Shown: piece by piece, positions 8,601-10,255 of the stretch
How positions within the stretch are numbered: position 1 is the first letter of the stretch
How the letters are laid out: every line of letters begins with the position of its first letter
NCBI GenBank assembly: GCA_024640925.1
Contig: JAHEEB010000026.1
Location: 2,921-13,175 of the forward strand
Reading direction: 5' to 3'
DNA length: 10,255 bases
Source: Bacteroidota bacterium
GTDB lineage: Bacteria; Bacteroidota; Bacteroidia; Bacteroidales; UBA10428
The notes under the pieces: model-generated
The model's input: the letters and a program-made list of their open reading frames with translations, nothing else
The model's database searches: none
What the model was told of the DNA's origin: nothing
Translations under genes and position numbers: made by a program

Positions 8601-8743
8601 ATGTTCCATCCAATGGTCATGTCACTTGCTTGTGCCGTTGCTGTCGGGAACGTTTGGGCAATGGCAGCGCCAGACAACGCCAGCAGAACTGTCAGCAAGC
8701 AAAAGAATCTCTTAATAAGAGATAATACTAAGTTTAATTTCAT
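5684..8743 (-). CDS. Secreted multidomain GH5 endoglucanase-like enzyme with PA14, InlB-type repeats and T9SS sorting domain
   Basis: 1019-residue secreted glycoside hydrolase, probably an endo-beta-1,4-glucanase or mannanase. Signal peptide 1-29 (LLALSGAAIAQ). GH5 domain about 36-375: MTIGWNIGNSME start, FNTVRIPCAW, INIHWDGGW with H126, acid/base E173 in AGTNEVH, EAHYYDPYDF, nucleophile E304 in VILGEYG, and YWDNG with W346. C261 and C274 could form a disulfide. Then a divergent InlB B-type repeat (388-456), a PA14 domain (about 463-621: GTRIRGYLHVP, GSYTFWVAGDD, YYIEVLHKE), three more repeats (627-843), an unassigned Trp/Tyr/Cys module (about 846-926), and a T9SS type A sorting domain (943-1019: VYPNPF, LDAGIYFIQVYD). 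Expected to be exported by Sec, passed through T9SS and attached to or released from the cell surface; PA14 and the last module may bind glycan. The coding sequence looks richer in GC than its neighbours. Its own terminator and long upstream gap suggest a monocistronic gene. Confidence 0.94.
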   Translation of the reverse strand: MKLNLVLSLIKRFFCLLTVLLALSGAAIAQTFPTATAQASDMTIGWNIGNSMEVPDGETAWGNPLVSQTLIDAVKAAGFNTVRIPCAWSNWADATTYVIQTSRLARIKEVVDYCMNNDMYVIINIHWDGGWLEEHPTYDYQTANNAKQKAFWTQIANYFKSYDEHLLFAGTNEVHADYGTPTTEHIAVQQSYNQTFVDAVRATGGNNTNRNLIVQFYNTNMWHGVNYFTAPTDAVEDHLFVEAHYYDPYDFTLNTTNSSACILWGSPYASGDVCSWGQESYVEDIFAQVKTKFVDQGYPVILGEYGVVKRTSLTGTDYTQHIASRLYYLEYITDAAVRSGMIPIYWDNGYNGDMGFALFNRTTGAVVDQDALDALMEGAGIGNPNATYTLSTSVSGSGTISLSPSGGTYSGGTSVTVTATAGSGYSFLGWSGDLSGSTNPTTITMSGNKSITAIFVAQGTGGSGTILREYWTNISGTIISSLTSNSNYPNTPTGSTQLTSLEGPVNWADNYGTRIRGYLHVPSTGSYTFWVAGDDYTNLYLSSDETAANATRIAYVEGYTNSREWTKYTSQTATVTLTGGKKYYIEVLHKEASGGDNVAVAWQGPGITQAVIDGAFLSPYVTSTTNYTLTTATTGTGTITLSPSGGTYAAGTVVTVTATPGSGYTFSSWSGDLSGSTNPTTITMDGNKSITANFTQSTTNYTLTTATSGTGSVTLSPSGGTYAAGTVVTVTATAGSGYTFSSWSGDLSGSTNPTTITMNSNKSITANFTQTGTSYTLTITVSGSGTVSASPSGGTYPSGTVVTLTATAGSGYTFSGWGGSLSGTTNPVTLTMNSSKVVTASFTLITGDICDSPTGKTVPFSYSGAGEYCWKVTQAMAYVNSWCTEKVTINDVDYTNIWSSTMPAAIDGAWYIYYKGSYDWSHFEAPSLKSASGSEMSQNNSGIKVYPNPFTETVNLVIDNPELVKSIVILDQLGRQLTAIDRSDIAAEMELGQNLDAGIYFIQVYDNNGAQNFTINKTR
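6215..6865 (-). repeat. Three tandem 222-base repeats coding divergent InlB-type B-repeats
   Basis: Three in-register units begin at residues 627, 701 and 775 of the GH5 protein (period 74 codons). Each carries YTLT, GSGT-type turn, SPSGGTY, GTVVT.TAT, GSGYTFS.W, LSG.TNP and K..TA.F. The first two are nearly identical as DNA: a run of about 40 bases from 6501-6540 recurs exactly at 6723-6762, with only scattered changes around it. The third is more diverged. Such repeats form small beta folds that act as spacers or adhesion elements. Confidence 0.9.
7376..7582 (-). repeat. Dispersed InlB-type repeat unit directly after the GH5 domain
   Basis: Fourth copy of the same protein repeat (residues 388-456: SPSGGTYSGGTSVTVTATAG, GYSFLGWSGDLSGSTNPT, NKSITAIF). 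The PA14 domain separates it from the tandem array. Its DNA is clearly more diverged than the two near-identical array units, so it is an older copy. Confidence 0.88.
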
Positions 8744-9109
8744 AATAGATGTTTTAAGTTAGGTATAAGTATTTATGTTCAATTTACTTAATCATATCAG
8801 TTTGATAGGGGTAGATAAGTAATTGATTTATGGGGTAAATGTTAACCGGTAAATTTTTTTGATGGATATGGAATAGTCGAATTTGTTAAATAGTAATTTG
8901 AACTATTGGTTTGACATGGCTATTTTTCCGATACACATGCAAACAATCTGTTGGTTCAATAAGGGATTAAGGTTGGTTATCATGGGGGTATAACCCATAC
9001 TACGAAGGTTTAGGTAAGAAAAAATAAAATTCTATTTATATACCAATGGAAATTGAATACAATAATATGTTATTGATAATAGAATTTTAAGGTATTGCAA
9101 GGGCATTTT
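8744..9109. other. Upstream region of the cellulase gene
   Basis: This 366-base AT-rich spacer lies between the end of the 238-residue gene and the cellulase start, and should contain the cellulase promoter. No open frame looks coding. Visible structure: a hairpin with T-tract at 9019-9089 (listed separately), a short inverted repeat AATAGT/ACTATT at 8889-8907, and an inverted repeat GGTTAT/ATAACC at 8975-8995 overlapping ATGGG/CCCAT. I could not place a confident TTTG / TAnnTTTG promoter on the - strand. Confidence 0.5.
9019..9089 (-). terminator. Long AT-rich stem-loop with nested hairpin and T-tract
   Basis: TAAAATTCTATT (9025-9036) and AATAGAATTTTA (9078-9089) are perfect 12-base inverted arms 41 bases apart. 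Inside the loop a second hairpin, CAATAA/TTATTG with a TATG loop, sits at 9060-9075. On the - strand the second arm runs straight into six T (9024-9019), the layout of an intrinsic terminator. It begins about 20 bases beyond the stop of the 238-residue gene. The stem has few G-C pairs, so strength is uncertain. Confidence 0.5.
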
Positions 9110-9826
9110 TTAATGTTGGGAAGTATTTACTTTATCAAGTATTTGTTCGTATATATAAGTACGTCTTAATTCGTATTTGTTTTCCAACTTTTTTATCTTT
9201 AATTTTTTTTCGATTGTTTTTGCAGCATAATTCATCTCATCTTTGACCAGAGCAGTGTCAATCTCATTAAGAACATATAACGTGTAATAATAAGGAAATC
9301 CAATCCATTTCCCTTTATCGTCGCGGTGTCTTTTTAAATAAGTCAGTCCGCCTTTAAGGAGTTCAATGTCATTATTTAATCCACCGGATGCCAGATTTAT
9401 CCATAATGCACAAGAACATGTTTTACAACAATACGTTCCATAATGAATGCCTTGGTCGTATTTTGGATTTTTAGAACTCTCTGCTATCCGTTTATGCAAC
9501 CCGGTATCGGCCTGATGAAGTGCGATACTGATTTTATCGTTTTGTAATTCCAGTTTACGCAAAATACGGCTGGCTTCTTCACCAATCATGTGACATTTTC
9601 CTGCATTTGTTTTTATTCTCTCTCCGGTGAATAAAATCAAATCGCGTGTCAGGTCCAGTTCAGTTGGGGCGAAAGTGTTGGCATATGTTCTGGGCTTTCC
9701 ATGCTGATTTACTATAAACTCAGCAATTTCTTTCTTTTCGTCAGCATTCATTTCAAAGTTAAACAGAAGTGCTTCTGAAACATTGTCTACCGTATTAAAA
9801 AGGCTTTCTTTATCCAGGTAATTCAT
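9110..9826 (-). CDS. Hypothetical protein, 238 residues, with CCxxCxC cluster and alpha-helical repeat character
   Basis: I cannot name a family. The protein is predicted mainly helical, without signal peptide or membrane segment. Noteworthy parts are a Cys cluster (C133, C134, C137 and C139 in YGTYCCKTCSCALW), another CH pair at 78-79, and the stretch ELLKGGLTYLKRHRDDKGKW followed by IGFPYYYTLYVLNEID (about 155-190). The alternation of helices with a 'GL.YLK..RD.KG.W' turn recalls alpha/alpha-toroid proteins (prenyltransferase or squalene-cyclase-like fold), and the cysteines could bind a metal; both are inference. The C-terminal third is Lys-rich. It starts 15 bases after the SUKH gene stop on the same strand, so the two are almost certainly co-transcribed, and a hairpin with T-tract follows it. 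Function unknown. Confidence 0.78.
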   Translation of the reverse strand: MNYLDKESLFNTVDNVSEALLFNFEMNADEKKEIAEFIVNQHGKPRTYANTFAPTELDLTRDLILFTGERIKTNAGKCHMIGEEASRILRKLELQNDKISIALHQADTGLHKRIAESSKNPKYDQGIHYGTYCCKTCSCALWINLASGGLNNDIELLKGGLTYLKRHRDDKGKWIGFPYYYTLYVLNEIDTALVKDEMNYAAKTIEKKLKIKKLENKYELRRTYIYEQILDKVNTSQH

Positions 9827-9841
9827 TTCTTCAGGAACTAA

Positions 9842-10255
9842 TTATTGAAAAAATTCATTGTCAATCGAATTCTTGATTTCATCTATCAGGAAATCGTAAA
9901 AATCTTTATATCGATCCATCGTGTCATGATTATCATAAATTGAGTATGTAACTACAGGGCATTCATTTTGAATTGTTCTGCCTGTATCAAGACAATAATC
10001 ATATTCGTCCATATGGCTTATTATAAATAACTTTTTCGGGAAGTCACTTACCCTATAATTATCGTTCAGCTTTTCCAGGCAATTAATCTTTGTTTGAGTT
10101 GCTAATGCTGGTATATTTACACTAAGTCCTTCAAAATAATATTCCGTTATAAACCATTTGAAAGAAGCAGGTAATGTTAATTGATATTTGTTTTCAAGTT
10201 GTAAAACCTGATCCAAAGACAGTTCATTATAAGCGTTGCGGTTATTGGTGTGATA
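9842..10255 (-). CDS. SUKH (SMI1/KNR4) family protein, 5'-truncated by the window edge
   Basis: The frame is open to the right edge with no in-frame ATG. The residues before the TTG at 10216 (NNRNAYNELSL) join smoothly to LDQVLQLENKYQLTLPASF, so the true start is beyond the window. The visible part matches the SUKH fold: E.kYqLtLP..fkwFI helix and loop at the N-terminus, then LFIISHMDEYDYCLDTGR, a central strand pattern typical of the family, ECPVVTYSI, and the closing YKDFYDFLIDEIKNSID helix. SUKH proteins in bacteria are often immunity proteins that neutralise nuclease or other toxins of polymorphic toxin systems; others have unknown housekeeping roles. No toxin is visible here, but one may lie to the right (upstream in transcription). 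Followed after 15 bases by the 238-residue unknown gene. Confidence 0.78.
   Translation of the reverse strand, partial: YHTNNRNAYNELSLDQVLQLENKYQLTLPASFKWFITEYYFEGLSVNIPALATQTKINCLEKLNDNYRVSDFPKKLFIISHMDEYDYCLDTGRTIQNECPVVTYSIYDNHDTMDRYKDFYDFLIDEIKNSIDNEFFQ

Noticed and set aside
8177..8725. 182-codon open frame on the + strand opposite the GH5 domain
   Set aside because: It lies antisense to clearly conserved GH5 catalytic sequence and its translation is low-complexity Ile/Cys-rich without a domain.
10214..10216. TTG as start codon of the SUKH gene
   Set aside because: In-frame codons up to the window edge read as coherent N-terminal sequence of the family; the start is likely beyond the edge.

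Overview
The window looks like a chromosomal segment of a Bacteroidota bacterium. The strongest sign is the large secreted cellulase, which ends in a type IX secretion (T9SS) sorting domain (YPNPF near its start, DAGIYFIQV near its end). AT-rich spacers, weak Shine-Dalgarno signals and the protein styles of the other genes agree with this. The genus cannot be named from what is visible. No rRNA, tRNA, CRISPR array, transposase or phage gene was seen.

Layout. On the + strand at the left edge is a 5'-truncated M4 (thermolysin/protealysin-type) metallopeptidase. It overlaps by 4 bases a 96-residue gene that resembles emfourin, the proteinaceous inhibitor encoded with protealysin. Every other gene is on the - strand. 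Read in the direction of transcription (right to left) they are: a SUKH (SMI1/KNR4)-family protein cut by the right edge; an unrecognised 238-residue protein with a CCxxCxC cluster, 15 bases downstream; a 1019-residue multidomain GH5 glycoside hydrolase with its own terminator; an unrecognised 160-residue protein; a CPBP (Abi/CAAX-type) intramembrane protease; a GT-C/GT39-type membrane glycosyltransferase; and a membrane-anchored J-domain protein that converges on the peptidase/inhibitor pair.

How the genes may work together. Three short transcription units are plausible: peptidase plus inhibitor (ATGA overlap, so probably translationally coupled); SUKH plus 238-residue protein (15-base gap, followed by a long AT-rich hairpin with a T-tract); and CPBP protease plus glycosyltransferase (37-base gap), perhaps running on into the J-domain gene. 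The cellulase appears to be a single-gene unit: it has a 366-base upstream spacer and a GC-rich hairpin terminator just downstream. No SusC/SusD pair is visible, so it is not in an obvious polysaccharide utilisation locus here.

The most interesting item is the protease/inhibitor pair at the left edge. The next most interesting are the cellulase architecture (PA14 domain between divergent InlB-type repeats, plus an unassigned Trp/Tyr/Cys-containing module before the sorting domain) and the SUKH-linked unknown gene at the right edge.
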